Shown: positions 27,855-45,810 of the stretch, piece after piece
Position numbering within the stretch: position 1 is the stretch's first letter
How the letters are laid out: every line of letters starts with the position of its first letter
Assembly (NCBI RefSeq): GCF_902148845.1
Contig: NC_043754.1
Coordinates: forward strand, 25,152,431 to 25,216,430
Direction: 5' to 3'
From: Salarias fasciatus
Taxonomy: Eukaryota; Chordata; Actinopteri; Blenniiformes; Blenniidae
DNA length: 64,000 bases
Translations under genes and position numbers: made by a program
Notes under the pieces: generated by a model
Database searches by the model: none
Told to the model about the DNA's origin: nothing
Seen by the model: the letters and a program-made list of their open reading frames with translations, nothing else

Positions 27855-28330
27855 TCCCAATTTTGTGCAGCAGCGTTTTGAAAATGTCTTTTTCCACAGA
27901 AATGGTAGAAAGTTGAAGAGGATGTAGTTAGCATGTTTTACCACTAGTTGGTGCTGTTGGCTGTCTTTGTTTTAAAACTTCACACACGCTGCAGAGAACA
28001 ATACACTCTAAACGTTAACAGTGGAGAACACAGACATCCATATGGACAGAACACCAGGCTGGATTGTTATCATGGTGACTGTCACCTCTAAAGCTAGCAG
28101 GTCCAGGAGGATCTGGACTGTAGGAAACACTGTTCTTATTATCCGTCTGCTGAGCAGAAGAAATATTCAGTGTAGCTGTGGTTCGCATGCGCCGTAGCAG
28201 CTTTTCAGAAAAGTTGCACTTTGTCCCATTTCCAGGAGACTGAGTCGGGGTGTTTTCAAAAACTTGGTTTTTCATTGGCTCCCTAACAGGTCCCCAAAAC
28301 ACTATAAAGGCTTCATGTTTTCCCTGGAAG
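27855..28330. repeat. Dispersed repeat family, copy B
   Basis: Carries CACTAGTTGGTGCTGTTGG (shared with 61486-61504) and the blocks shared with copy A. No ends identified. Confidence 0.5.
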
Positions 28331-28740
28331 ATGTTGTGTAAACGGAGCCTCAGACTCTGTCACTCGCTCGGTAGAGATTGAGCATTTTTTCGAAAAGTTG
28401 TTTTTTCTGTTTTCCTGAAGTTGGTACATTTTTAAAAGTTGCGTTTTGCCCGTTTGAACGGAAAAAGAAAATTTTCAAAAGTTGAGTTTCAGTGGAGTCT
28501 GGCTCCATTGGCATGTAACACAATGACAGTTTGATGTTTCACTGGAAAACGTCTTGTGTTAATGGGGTAATAACTGCATTTTTTTAAATTTTAAATTTGA
28601 TACTCGGTTGTTGACTTTTCTTGTTGCTCTCCTGTGAAGTTAGAAAAACTGGCGCGTTGTGCAGCTCCACATCAGCGTCTGAAATCCAAACGCAGCTGGT
28701 CTCATCCGGGATGCTGAGTGAGCTCCATACACGCATCGCT

Positions 28741-28812
28741 ATTCAGAATCAGAATCAGATTTTCTCGCCAAGCGCGGTCACCCATACGAGGAGTTTGTTG
28801 TGGTTTTCCGCA
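28741..28812 (+). repeat. Fragment of an abundant teleost interspersed repeat
   Basis: TTCAGAATCAGAATCAGATT, then TCTCGCCAAGCGCGGTCACC and ACGAGGAGTTTGTTGTGGT, resemble the very common fish repeat that reads CAGAATCAG, TTTATTGGCCAAGT, ACAAGGAATTTG. Degenerate. Confidence 0.55.
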
Positions 28813-29211
28813 TGTCGAACTCTAAAAAATCCAAAAGTTTAGCTTTGGAAACTGTCGGAGGGTTTAGAATACTTCATTGCTGGAACTCCGCACAGCCTGA
28901 AACCTACTTCTGGAGTACGTCCAAACTTCTGCCAGAGTTTGATCTAATGAAACACTTCAGCTGTTTTTTTTTAAAATTTTTTTTTTTTTAAAGAAACGAG
29001 GAGAGCTGGCTCCTTCATCCAACATGGCGGGACCGCTGGAGTGGACTCCTGCAGAGACGATGGCTCCTGATGAGACGGACGCGAAGGCTGAGTTTGGGGA
29101 TTGAAGGAGGCGGTCCTTGTGTTACTCACAGAGCTGAAGGAAAGCTGTCTTTTCCTCTTTAATGCTCATGAGACATCCTCTCATTTAATGCCATTTCTCC
29201 ACCGTCCACAG

Positions 29212-29311
29212 NNNNNNNNNNNNNNNNNNNNNNNNNNNNNNNNNNNNNNNNNNNNNNNNNNNNNNNNNNNNNNNNNNNNNNNNNNNNNNNNNNNNNNNNN
29301 NNNNNNNNNNN
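29212..29311. other. Assembly gap, 100 N
   Basis: Exactly 100 N, a conventional size for a gap of unknown length. It lies precisely between the two copies of the 27.5-kb unit. Confidence 0.99.
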
Positions 29312-30612
29312 GCGTCCTGTCACACGTGGGCGTCGCCGAGTCGTGGCGGCGGCGGCTTCCTGGACCGAGTGCGGGAGGTGTGGGACGAGCAGTGGGGCGT
29401 CTCAGCCGGACAGGCCGGAGTCCTCCTGCAGGAGTGAAGTCCTCCGACTGCCCCCCGCCCTCCTCCAGCGTGCGCTCCTCAGGTAGACCCTCAGGAGGCC
29501 GCCGGCTCGCCGGGTGTGGCGCCGCGGCGGCGGGGCGGGGCTGATGACCGTGTGCTGCTGTGCAGGTCCTGCTGTACTCGTCCCTCCATGTGACCCTGGG
29601 CGTCCTGGGCTGGCTGCAGGGGGGCGGGGCCCGGCTGCTGGGAGCTGTGGGCGGCGCTGAGCTGGACCCGGGAGGCGGGGCTCTTCAGCGTGTCTGCAGA
29701 GCTCTGCAGGATGCTCTTCCCTCACGGTCCGTCTCAAGCCGCAGTCTGGACCCGGACCCTGGTCCTGACGAGGCTCGATGGGATCTGTTGGTCTTCCCTC
29801 CAGGCGATGTGAGAGTTTGTTCCACTCAGGATCTGAGGCGGCTTCAGCTGGAGGAGGAGGAGGAGGAAGCTGAGGCGGCCGCCGGCAGCTGCAGGCCTTC
29901 GTCCTTTACCACCGTCTGTATGAGGACTGGTGGGCCGGCTCTGCGGGACCCGGCGGTCCCGGAGTGCCGAACGGAGAGTGGACAGGGTCGACGGGGTCCC
30001 GGACGCCTCGCTGCTGCTGTCCGAGCCTCACGCTTCGCTCCAGTCCTCCCAGAGGGCCGTGCGGCAGATCCAGGAGCGTCTGAGCAGCATGGTGACGCAG
30101 CACAGCCGGGCGCGGGGCCGGGAGGACCGGAACGCCGTCCGGAGAACCTGGCTCCGCCCCGGACTCCGCCGGCGCTGGGGAACGGTGAGACCCTCCAGAG
30201 ATCAACTCCCGGGATTCCTGGAGGAACAGCTGCAGGACGCGCTCATTGCTCTGTGGTGTTTGTTCCTCAGCCCTGCGGACCAGGACCAGGACCAGGCCAG
30301 GACCAGGACTCGCTGCTGTCGCTGTCCTCCAGCATGGCCGAGCACCAGCAGCGGCTGGCCGACCTCCCGCACTCCGTCAAGGTAACGGTAACCTCACCCG
30401 GCCGCTGGAGGCCGCTCTCCCGGCCGCTGACCGCTCTCCCTCTCCAGATGTTCGCTCGTCCAGACGTGATGGAGTGCTGCCTGCTGCTTCTGCACCGCAG
30501 CAAGTCTTCGCCGCCTCTTTCCGACGACCTCCAGCGGCGGGCCAGAGACATGCTGCGCCGATACGGAAACACTCCGTCCGTCCAGAAAGCCTCCCGGAGA
30601 TTCCTCACCTGA
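29312..30612 (+). CDS. gemin5: GEMIN5, 3' part, second copy, frameshifted
   Basis: Matches 1693-3008. Exons: 29312-29482 (cut by the gap), 29566-29726, 29804-30184, 30271-30381, 30448-30612. Splice sites and the stop are kept. Exon lengths are shorter than in the first copy: 161 against 163, 381 against 388, 111 against 112, and three bases missing in the first partial exon. These break the frame several times. The last exon is full length with two amino-acid substitutions (Val to Met in DVVECC, Leu to Met in ARDLL). Loss of several single bases within a short stretch next to a contig end suggests consensus error rather than a pseudogene. AATAAA is at 30645-30650. Confidence 0.85.
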
Positions 30613-30757
30613 CGCCAAAACTCCACCTGTACAGATTTTTGTTGAATAAAAACTCAGAAAGTCTTGACGTGTCTCCTCTTTGAGTTTAAATCATTTTTGC
30701 TTCAGAACTGCCAGAATTCGGTCATGTGACTCCTGAGCTCAGACTAAACCTAAACAT

Positions 30758-30795
30758 GGAGTTCCACAGGGTTCTGTATTGGGACCTTACTTTCT
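30758..30795 (+). repeat. LINE reverse-transcriptase relic, second copy
   Basis: Same GVPQGSVLGP box as at 3156, with one T fewer in the following run. Confidence 0.55.
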
Positions 30796-31444
30796 TTGTA
30801 ATTACACCAGCTTCCTGTACAGCTTAACCTCCACTGTCAGGCAGATTAAACACAAATCTATGAAACCAGTGACTCTTATGAAAACTCATCTTTAAACCCT
30901 GAAATAAGCAAAACAGTTCTGCGTTTCACAAAGGGAGCTAACTCCTGTGTAGTTTGTATTTTACCAAGATGATAAAACTGTCTTCCTGTTCTGTATCAGA
31001 ATACTTCAGTGCTGAGTATTTCTGTACTTTGAAATACTTTGGCAGTGAAACGCCGCAATGACGTCAAACCATCAAGGACGTGGTGAGGTCAGAAGGTCAC
31101 CTGTCGGGGGGGAAAGAGGGGGTACATGTGAAGTGAACACCCCCTTCCTGAAAGCCCCCAGAGCTCGGTTCACATGATCTGCTTCGGAGTAACTCCAGAG
31201 GGTCTTTGAGTGAAGGAAAAAAAAGATCACACTCTTCCATTTTCACATTGAAAATACAAAACAATTTAATATACAACAGTTTTAAAACATGTCGGATGTA
31301 AAAACAACGGCAACGACGAGACGTGTGAGCTGGACTGTTTGGGTGAGCGACGGTCGCCCTGGCGCAGCTCCAGGCCGCTGCTAAAACTTTCTGGAAGTTC
31401 GGGGGGAAAAAAAAAAAAAAAAAAAAAAAAAGAGCTAAAACATT

Positions 31445-31450
31445 TTTATT
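31445..31450 (-). terminator. CNOT8 polyadenylation signal, second copy
   Basis: TTTATT on the plus strand, equivalent to 3847-3852. Confidence 0.55.
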
Positions 31451-31497
31451 TTCATCAAAATTATACATTGGAATTTACAGGCCCTTCCAGCATCAAC

Positions 31498-31528
<31 letters not shown>

Positions 31529-31701
31529 TGAGGAAGAGAGAGAGACAGAGAGGAGGATCTGAGCGGCGGTCTAAAAGGGGCAGCTGGTCCTGCCGTCCAG
31601 ACCAGGCTTCAGATCATCCGGCCGTCGATTCAGTAAAACAACTAAAAAGAGGAGCGGTCCGTTGTCTCTGCAGGGGGGGGGAGGGGGGCTGCTGTCAGGT
31701 T

Positions 31702-32998
31702 TTAAAACAAGTGTTTCGTCCACTTGAAGATGAAGACGGTGAAGATCAGTTTGTTGTTGGTCTCCTCGGCGCCCGAGCTGGAGATACCGTTCTGCGGCTG
31801 GCTGGAGCCCGAGCCCAGGCCGTACAGCCTCCCGCAGTACTTCGCGTCGTCGATGTTGTCCTCGAAGAAGAGCTGCGGACGGAGAGGACGGCGGATGAGG
31901 ACGGGGGACAGACCCGACGGCGAGCGAGAGCCGGAGCGGCCCGCGGCGTTTACCTCCTTCATCCTGAAGAACGCCATGCCCGTGAGCAGTCGGAGCCGGC
32001 CTGGTGCTGCCGGCCGATCCTCTTCAGCTCCAGCTGGTCGGCCACCTCCTGCAGGCCTCCCTGCAGACACAGCACAGGTCAGAGAGCGCCCGGCGGCGAG
32101 CGGAGGGCGCGCCCCGCCGTGGAGCCGGCCGCTCTACCTTCAGGTTCTTGCAGCTCTTCATCAGGTACTTCACGTCGTAGATGGCGGGGAAGAACAGGTT
32201 GAGGATCTGGAAGAAGTCGTGCTCCCTCGGGCAGCCGGGCGTCCGTCAGGAGCTTCACCAGGTAGCCGAAGTCGTAACCGCTGCAGGGCAGAGAGGAGGA
32301 TTCAGCTCAGGACACAGCAGCGGGTCAGCTGAGGGTCAGGGGGGGTCAGGAGGGTCAGCGCTCTGCCCCGACCTGTGGAAGGACAGCCACTTGACGTTTT
32401 CACACAGCACCACCCGGACGTCATGAGCAGCTCGGCGAAGTACAGCGTGTCGATTCCCTCCTCGTGCTTCTTGAACTGCAGGCCCGAGTTCTGCAGCAGG
32501 TCTATGGAGTCCTGCGAGTACATGTCTTCTCTGGGGGGCGAGAGCAGAGCCATCAGAGCCATCAGCGCCACCGGCCACATCCCCGCCACACGCTGCCGCC
32601 CAGCACCTACGTCAGGTTGAACTTGAAGTTGAACTGCCAGGTGGTGGTGCCCGGAGGGTAATCCCCGTCCTCGTTCATGAAGGTCAGGCCCAGCTGGATG
32701 ATCTTCAGCAGGTCCACGTTGCAGCGCAGCAGCTGGTACTGGTAGTCCACCGTGCTGCGGAACTCTCCGATGGGCCGGACCACCACGCCGGGGAACTCTG
32801 TGTCCTGCAGAGAGGCCGGCGGTGTGATCACTGTGGAAATGAAGCGACAGCAGGGGAACCACAGCCCTCCTCTCCTCTTTACCATGGCGATGTAATTGTA
32901 ACTCTGAATGATCTGCCGGATCTTCCTCATCTCCTCTCCACATTGCTGGCCCAGACCTCACAGATTATCTGACTGGAATCTGTAAGTGCGGCTGGCAT
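31702..32998 (-). CDS. cnot8: CNOT8, second copy, frameshifted
   Basis: Exons in transcript order: 32998-32883, 32804-32611, 32530-32373, 32280-32138, 32060-31954, 31872 to the 3' end. Lengths against the first copy are 116/117, 194/194, 158/162, 143/145 and 107/111, so four of the first five exons have small deletions. Two bases are also missing at the stop: the frame ends NNK and runs on to 31702. Splice sites are intact and the catalytic exons are otherwise the same. The first copy is the better gene model. Confidence 0.88.
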
Positions 32999-33241
32999 GT
33001 TGGCAGGTCGGGTGAAGAGCTGGAAGCCCAACGCTCCTGCTGATGACCGGGCGGCGCGATGAACCAAACAACACTGGAAACACACAACAAGAAGGACGTC
33101 AACGAATTTCAACGTACCTGCAGTCTGAATAACATCACAGGGAGGGAAATGAACCCGAACGTTCTCCAGATACCAACTAAAGCAGCACATCAAGTACAAA
33201 AACACACAGTCGGCTGGATCCTCGGTAGATGAAAGGTGTGT

Positions 33242-33278
<37 letters not shown>

Positions 33279-34840
33279 AATATATATTGTCACAGCTTGA
33301 TTACTTCAAGTCAATAACATTAAAACGAAACACAAGAAGGAAGAGAAGAGAGTCTCCCTGATGACTGGAATCAAAGGTTGTTCATGCTAAACATGTTGGA
33401 CAGATTCTTTATAGAAGTGAAGAAATACAGCTGCAGTGAGGAGGAGTGAGGACGGGAGGGGACAGCAGAGGACAGCAGAGGACAGGAGGAAGGGGGACTG
33501 TTGGGGCTCTGGGCCTGCAGCAGTAACAGGGAAAAAATAAAGAAACAGTCCAACACGGTGAAAGGAGCTGCTTTAAGTCCATCTGAACACAAACTGACCA
33601 CCCGCTGGATTAGGCCTCACTACTCTCTGAATTTAAAGCATTAAACAACAGTACCAATCATTTTGACTATAAGTCATATTTTATTGTTGTCTATTGCTTT
33701 CTGTCCTTTTCTTTCCACTCCGGTTCAGTCGGATGACCTCACCAATAGATCAATAATAACTCAAAGCTTGCTGCAGAAAGTGAAGTATCATTATCTACTC
33801 CTTTTCACTGGCCACTCCAGCTTAGTGGATGTTCTCCTCCTGTTCGTTGGATAAACTGTGTGAAACAGCACATGCACGATAACATCAACCTGCCCGAACT
33901 GGCAATCAGCTGTGAATCAAACCAGGATTTTCCATCGATTCAACATGTCTGTCACAATCTGAAGGCAAAAATATTCAGGTGAGACTCTGTTTAAGGTCTT
34001 TCGGCACCTTTGTCTCCATCAAGTTCATTCTGTACTTTATGCAAACAGTCTAAAGAAGCGTACGCACGACCTGCACGTGGCGGCCAGATCACTGATCAAT
34101 TTCAGTAGTTTTCACTACTTTCAAGTCTCGTTATTATGGTTTTATTACAAAGAACATGGATGTATGACCTACTGCAGCGGCTCCTCCACATGTTCTGCCT
34201 CAAAATGTGACTCCAGTCCGAGATCTGTTCACTTCTGTGGTTTGAAGTGGTCTGGAGCTACAACTGTGTTTTGAGTTGGTCCTTTTAACATCATCAACTC
34301 TTAGAACAATGAACCCATCTCTCAATGCAACGCTGTACAACATTTCAAAAACAAGCAAATATTTAAAGTAGACACTATATTTAACACCCCCAACAATCTA
34401 ATGCAGTGAATTACACACATTTCCGAATATCAATCTTATTCTGTTTTTTTAAATAATCCAAAAGCACGTTGATATTTACTTCAATTTAGATAAAGTCTTT
34501 GTTATTACCACTTCACTTTCACTGCTGTGGGTGTGCTGGAGGACTGCTTATTATCCCAGGTTATCAAAAATAACGCCACAGAGATAACAAGGATGTGAAC
34601 GTTACAGCTGTAGCTCAATTTAACATTTTTTACTCTTTATTGGGTGCGCAGTTGAAAACAACGAGGGACTTAGCACTTAGCTTAGCGCAAACAGCTAACA
34701 GGCTAACCACCACAATACGGAGACAGCGAGTCCCGCAGAGTTAAAAAACCCATCGATCCGGTTCTTCTTGTCCCGACAGAGCTCCGGGACCTGAAAACAC
34801 TTTGAAAAGCGAGAGGAGGGAATAAAAAGAGAAGTTTTAC
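32999..34840 (-). other. CNOT8 first intron, second copy
   Basis: Equivalent to 5422-7273. The GT tract is at 33235-33275. Nothing new recognised. Confidence 0.5.
33235..33275. repeat. (GT)n microsatellite, interrupted
   Basis: Shorter than its partner at 5659-5702 and broken by a GGG. Confidence 0.95.
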
Positions 34841-34960
34841 CGGAGACGAAACCAGCCGGTTTGCGGCTTCTCTTCTTCTTCGCTTCCTTTCCGGGCACGC
34901 TTTTTCTTCTTCGTTTTGTTTTATTGGTGACGGTATAAATGTCCACACCGCCACCTTATG
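34841..34960 (-). promoter_or_regulatory. cnot8: CNOT8 non-coding first exon and promoter, second copy
   Basis: Same donor CTCCG|GTAAAAC and CG-rich upstream block as at 7274-7390. Confidence 0.45.
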
Positions 34961-36937
34961 GGCGGCGGCGGGAACTACAGTTCAAGTATGGAATCCAGTA
35001 GACTTGAAATACTTCCAAAAAACTGCAAAATGCACAATAATTCAGCGTTACATTCAGCCTGATGATGAGAGAAAGAGAAATATTACAAGTCATATTGATT
35101 TTTATGCTCTTTAGATCTATTTTTTCTTATGTTGGGCTTCTGTTTGTAAATATTTTCGACATTTTTTGTTTATTCCATATCATTTATTGCATTAGGTTAA
35201 AAAAAATAAAAATATTTGCATGAGAGTGAAACATTAAATTGATCCAAAACAGTGATTCAAAAAGTGCAGTGTCTGGTTTTTTAATGTCCGTTCCTGGTGT
35301 TTATTCATATAAAAATGTTCTGGATGTGCTCATACTTAATGCAAACAGATGTCAAGTTGAACATTTCAGATGAATTTGGTTCAAACAGATTACATATACT
35401 CACTAGAAGCACATCACAACTTTGTGGGTGTAAATTGTGTGTTTTTGCATGAGTCTGTAAGCCTTTAATAATAAATAAATCATTTTCAAAATGAAATTAA
35501 TATGGGAGAAGTATTCACAGACGCATCCTGGACATTTCTTCATTCCAGCAGATCTTCAGTTATTTTAACCCTTTTTCTCATTTGGTGATCAGACTAGATC
35601 TCTCTTTTATTGTCTCACTTCAGACCCAGAGGTGTTTGTTTTGTGATTTTCAAAAAAAAAGTTTTGAAAACCCAGATTGTTTAATGAAAAACTTTCATAT
35701 AATCAGTGTAGAACACATTTTTATTTCATTAAAAAGAAAATAATTGTGGTTGCACTGTCATTAACATCAATTCACCATCTGCAATCGACACTGAATATAT
35801 CTATAGTTGCAAACAGGGGATTTAAAAAGTCCACATTTTTATTTCAGTTAAATGTTGCTGCCTCATGATCCGTGAATGTGTTGGATTTGAAATAAATGAT
35901 CATTATTACAGATTTAGTCCTTTCTAATCATTTCTACCATTCACACTGAGCACAATGAGAATGTTTAAGTAAACGTGCTGCAACTTCAAAACGATTAAAT
36001 CCCGTTCAGTCTGTCCTTCAGATGCTCTTTGAGGATCAGAAATGGAGAAACGACTGATTTGGGTTTGATTGTCAGGAAAAACACAGACCGAAGCGCTGAA
36101 GTCAAAACTCCAACAAGACCTTTATATGAAAGCTTTAATCAAAACAGTCTCCAAAAATAAGACTCCACAACACACAGCTGTCAGCGTTTGGTTATACTGA
36201 TGGCAGGAGGAAACACCTGAGGTTACACTGCGGTTCTAAACTCGAGGCCCGGGGCCCTGGGAGGAGACACGGCCTGCTGCTGCTTCTGAGGATGAGCGGC
36301 TTCGCTTCGGCACAGGACGAAGCTTCTGTTGTTTGAAAAGTAGCGACGAGGAGGAGATGAAGACAGAACACACTCTTCACCACCAGGCTGATGGCTTCAT
36401 CTGGGGTTCAGGGCCAGAGGCCTGAGGTCTGACGTCTCATCTGACTGACGTGAGCACAAAGTACAACATCAGGCTGCACATCTGGAAACATCCTGGAAGC
36501 TCCGAGATGATTCAGACCAGAAGCCTCCAGGAGCTCAACACAAACACTTTCCTTTTCTTTTCTCAATATTTTCATTCCTACCATTAATTCTTTTAAAAAG
36601 CTCCAACAGGAAGACAACTGAGCTGTGCGTAACTTAACTTGTAAAATCACAACATGAACCCAAGCAGAGCAGCTTTAAGCTCGATCTCCATCAACAGGTT
36701 TCCTGAAGTGATCCATGGAATTAGAAGGGAATTGATGAGGCTTCATGATGTGTTGCGGTCTGCAGGAGCAGATTCCACGTCAGACTCTCTTCCTGGTGGA
36801 CTTCTTGTCAGTATTCTCCAGACGTGTGGCGTGAGCTCCGGTTCAGTCCAGCTGTGCTGGACAGCCTCCTCCAGTCTGGACATCAGAGGCAGGGGATCGA
36901 ACCGCAGATCTGCAGGAGGAGCTGGGGCTGAACCCCG
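34961..36937. other. Intergenic region and probable FAM114A2 3' UTR, second copy
   Basis: Equivalent to 7391-9380. No gene recognised apart from the untranslated region. Confidence 0.45.
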
Positions 36938-40161
<3,224 letters not shown>

Positions 40162-40805
40162 CTTTTCAAATGTCACGGTGCATGCCTGCAGATTACAGAG
40201 GATTAAAAGGTGTTCCACACTTGGCTGATATTCTAACAGCAATACCCACTAATAACGGGTGGAATCACAGTATCAACCAGGGAAGGTGATGATCACAGCG
40301 CTTGGTATTCATACCTGCTGCTTCTTCATTAACCGTCTGTCTCACTACAACCTCCACATCTGTAAACCTAGAAAGCTTACTGGCCACCAGTGGTTCTAAA
40401 CCTGATCAGAGGTTGTCAGTGTTCTGCTTACCGAAATAAATATATACTACACACTGATTTAGGTATATTCATAAAATTAGAATTGTGGAGGACAGTAGTT
40501 TTAGAGAATAAACTGAGGAATTCAGACACTTCATGCATGTTTATGAACCTGTTGAAAGGACACAACCAGAGATTATAACATGTGAACCAATCACAGCACT
40601 GAAACCAACAGAACAACAGGGACCCACGCTGAATGCTGTGACTATTATTGTTATAAACAGATGTTTGTAGACATTACGAAGTAATGATCAACAACTACTT
40701 CTCCGTGTGTATGATAGCAGTCTGCTCACAGAACTGCTGGCTGTGTTTAAAGCATTTTCAAAGTGTATTTTAAAGAATAAGTATTTCTATTTGCTCTACA
40801 GTCAC

Positions 40806-41035
40806 CTTTCCTCCAGGGCAGCTGTTCGATGCTAACAGCTAGCGACTCTTCTCTGCGACTTTTCCTTCAATTTGCAGCTCTCTGTTCAGTGTCAGCTTTG
40901 TATTTCAGCTCCGTCGCGTTAACCTCTCCCGAGTTCAACACTAAAACCTACAAAAACCCCGGTTTTCTGCCTCTTTTGTGTCAGAGATTAGCCACGTCAC
41001 ATTTGTTTTGACCTAGCTAACGGAGCTAACCGGAA
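40806..41035 (-). promoter_or_regulatory. fam114a2: Candidate FAM114A2 first exon and promoter, second copy
   Basis: Equivalent to 13300-13530. Confidence 0.35.
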
Positions 41036-41486
41036 GACGGTGACAGCCTCTTCACAATAAGAACACTCATGTGCTCATACACTCGTTAACGTCACTGAAA
41101 TTAACATTCTTATAAACATTTTTGTACAAAACCAAATAGACAAGTTTGAAAAGTTTTATTGGTGTTTTAGAAACCTACTCGAACTCAGACTCACAGATTT
41201 GTCTATTTAATTTTGAAAATTCCCACGCGACTAAAACCGGAAATGGAAAATGATTAAAATCCCTGAAATGTTGCAGTTGTTTTTTAGACGCAATTAGATT
41301 TAAAGAAAACACTAAACATCATAGCATTTTCAGTTTTAATTTAAAAAAATCTTTAATTAAATCAATCAATTAATTATTTATTACTTATTATTTAATTACT
41401 TATTATGCATTTGCACATTTCCTCACTTGTTTGTGTTCTTCGACCTCTGTAATGGTAAATCTCTCCCTGGTGAGATAAGTAAGTAT

Positions 41487-41524
41487 TCTATTCTATTCTA
41501 TTCTCTATTCTATTCTATTCTATT
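41487..41524. repeat. (TATTC)n microsatellite, second copy
   Basis: Shortened and interrupted compared with 13989-14029. Confidence 0.9.
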
Positions 41525-41849
41525 TATACCAAAACGAGGACTGAAACTATGTAAACAGATTTTAAAATCTCATGTAAATAAGTCTCGATGCATCTCAGAT
41601 TTACTGCTAGAATATGGGATATTCAGCGTTGGCCCACTACGAATAAATAGAGTAGAAATTAAAACAGTTGAATAAGCACTATTAAATACTGAATACAAAG
41701 CTAAGCAGTGGCTTTTATAAACATATTCGAAAGAAGACCCTGTATTGCACTTTCGTGGGTGAAAAAAGAAAGAAAGGAAGAAAATGTTCCACATCAGGAG
41801 TCACGTGGCTCTTTATCACCTGTGCAACAGTTAGCCCCGCCCCCCGACT

Positions 41850-41978
41850 CACCTGCTCCAGGAAGAGAACTGATTGTGTCGCCTGTACATCTCCCTATGA
41901 AGGAGAAATGAGCCAAACGTCGCAGTTTCATTGAAGTAAAACATCGTTTCGTGTGGATTTAGTTGCTTTTGGCCGCAG
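41850..41978 (+). promoter_or_regulatory. mfap3: Candidate MFAP3 first exon and promoter, second copy
   Basis: Equivalent to 14360-14489, with one T-to-G substitution. Confidence 0.4.
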
Positions 41979-42699
41979 GTGAGAATCACTCTTCACAGAA
42001 ACCTTGATATTGTGCAGTAAGTCTTTGGTTTTAAAGCTTTAATTATGATAAATGTACATTTCAACATATCCAGCAGGTATAAATGCAGAGTTTAAATCTC
42101 AATATTGTATTATCTTGCACTGTCTTCTCTATATTACAGCTGTTTAATTTGAATTAAGACAGTTCTATAGGTTTTACCTTGACAGTGGCCTGGTGACTGA
42201 TTTTAATTCAGCATTATGCAAGAATTCAAGTGATCTTTCCAGAAATGTAACTCATGAACAGTAATCTGTAGTAGATGTCTTCACTGGACGTGGTTTGTGT
42301 TGTTTGTCACTGTTTATGTATATATCTTTGCTTATATCTGATGATGAATTTTTTTTTGTGTGAAGTCGTGATTTCAAATCAAAAAATAATGAAAGAAAGG
42401 GATTCTTCACTGGATATATGACTTGTTTTCCTGCTTTCACTAGTCTGCTGGAATAAGAAACCCGCAGGATTTCTAAAGTGTTGAGCAAAACGAATTAAAT
42501 CAATAATGAAAAGCAGTTATTTAGGAACACAAGTGACTCTTCTTCAGCCTTATGAACAAATAATTAAAAAGCCAGTATTTTAGGATTTGTGCACAGCTAC
42601 TGCATGACAGCGCGCTCTGCTGCGGACGTGGAGCTGTTGACTCGTCCTGTTTTCCAGGTTTGTCTGGTTTCGGCGTGAGCTGAAGACTCCTCCCTCGAC

Positions 42700-44399
<1,700 letters not shown>

Positions 44400-44990
44400 T
44401 GAAAACAATCCCCTGTGCTCTGACTCCGTCTCCATGGAAACGGGGGGAAGTGAAAGCTTTTGAAAACGCTGACTCCAAATAGACTATAGGAACGCTGCTA
44501 CTGCACACACACACACACACCACAGCCGTAGTAAACAGTTGTTCTGCACATTTACACGTGTAAACAGGACTTCAAACGGACTTTTCTTGCTCCTCGTCAG
44601 CAGTTTACCTCTATTTAAAAGATTGAGACTTGCTCTCAGGGAATCTGACTCTCTGCTGTCCTTCTTTGGTTTGTCTTTTTGTTTGAGGGTTCTCCCTCGC
44701 CGCTGCAGCGGCGGATAGAGGAGCTCATTATCCTCCTTCATGTGTCGTTTGCGGCTCTTGTCTTCGCTGCCGGTCTGCCGGCGTCCTCGGATCGAAGTGT
44801 TGCAGTGAAACGCCGGAGTTTTCATCACTCCTGTTGAGTTCCCGTCACTCAGGTCATCTCTGCAGGCACCGTCCTGTTTATCAAGGTCTGGCTTTGTTTA
44901 TAGGTTTGATTTTTGCAGTAAACGGAGGAAAATAGAAAAAAATGCACATCCGTTTTGTTGAAAAGGTGGGAAATAAAGCTGTAAGTTTTA

Positions 44991-45490
44991 NNNNNNNNNN
45001 NNNNNNNNNNNNNNNNNNNNNNNNNNNNNNNNNNNNNNNNNNNNNNNNNNNNNNNNNNNNNNNNNNNNNNNNNNNNNNNNNNNNNNNNNNNNNNNNNNNN
45101 NNNNNNNNNNNNNNNNNNNNNNNNNNNNNNNNNNNNNNNNNNNNNNNNNNNNNNNNNNNNNNNNNNNNNNNNNNNNNNNNNNNNNNNNNNNNNNNNNNNN
45201 NNNNNNNNNNNNNNNNNNNNNNNNNNNNNNNNNNNNNNNNNNNNNNNNNNNNNNNNNNNNNNNNNNNNNNNNNNNNNNNNNNNNNNNNNNNNNNNNNNNN
45301 NNNNNNNNNNNNNNNNNNNNNNNNNNNNNNNNNNNNNNNNNNNNNNNNNNNNNNNNNNNNNNNNNNNNNNNNNNNNNNNNNNNNNNNNNNNNNNNNNNNN
45401 NNNNNNNNNNNNNNNNNNNNNNNNNNNNNNNNNNNNNNNNNNNNNNNNNNNNNNNNNNNNNNNNNNNNNNNNNNNNNNNNNNNNNNNNNN
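44991..45490. other. Assembly gap, 500 N, apparently zero true length
   Basis: The left flank ends GTAAGTTTTA and the right flank begins TGTTGGAGCTG. These are adjacent at 17518/17519 in the first copy. Confidence 0.97.
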
Positions 45491-45810
45491 TGTTGGAGCT
45501 GTGGAACAAGTCCCTGGAGACTGAACATGTTCTTACCTTTTGTATAAATATGAAGACGCGTGTGTTATATGGTGGTGTGTTTATTTCATTCAGGTGGTGA
45601 ATAATCTGTCATAATGAGCCTTGTTCATCAATCAGACACCCACCTCAGAAATGGTTCCGTTACAATTATTATTAATCACTGAATTTAGCATTTTGAGCGT
45701 GCACAGATGTAAATATATGTAGTGAAATATATATCCTAAAGCAGAACCACTAAGACTTTTTTTTTTATTTTTATTTTTGAGAAAGAATACGGTATAAAGA
45801 TACATGAGAT

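Larger units (their letters stand above)
25810..29211. other. Intergenic region to the contig end
   Basis: No gene recognised. Contains dispersed repeat copy B (27855-28330), a teleost interspersed repeat fragment (28741-28812) and poly-T runs. Small deletions relative to the second copy become frequent after about 27.3 kb. Confidence 0.45.

Noticed and set aside
29102-29544. An open frame spanning the 100-N gap
   Set aside because: It exists only because N codons are read through.
44942-45547. Open frames spanning the 500-N gap
   Set aside because: They consist almost entirely of unknown residues.
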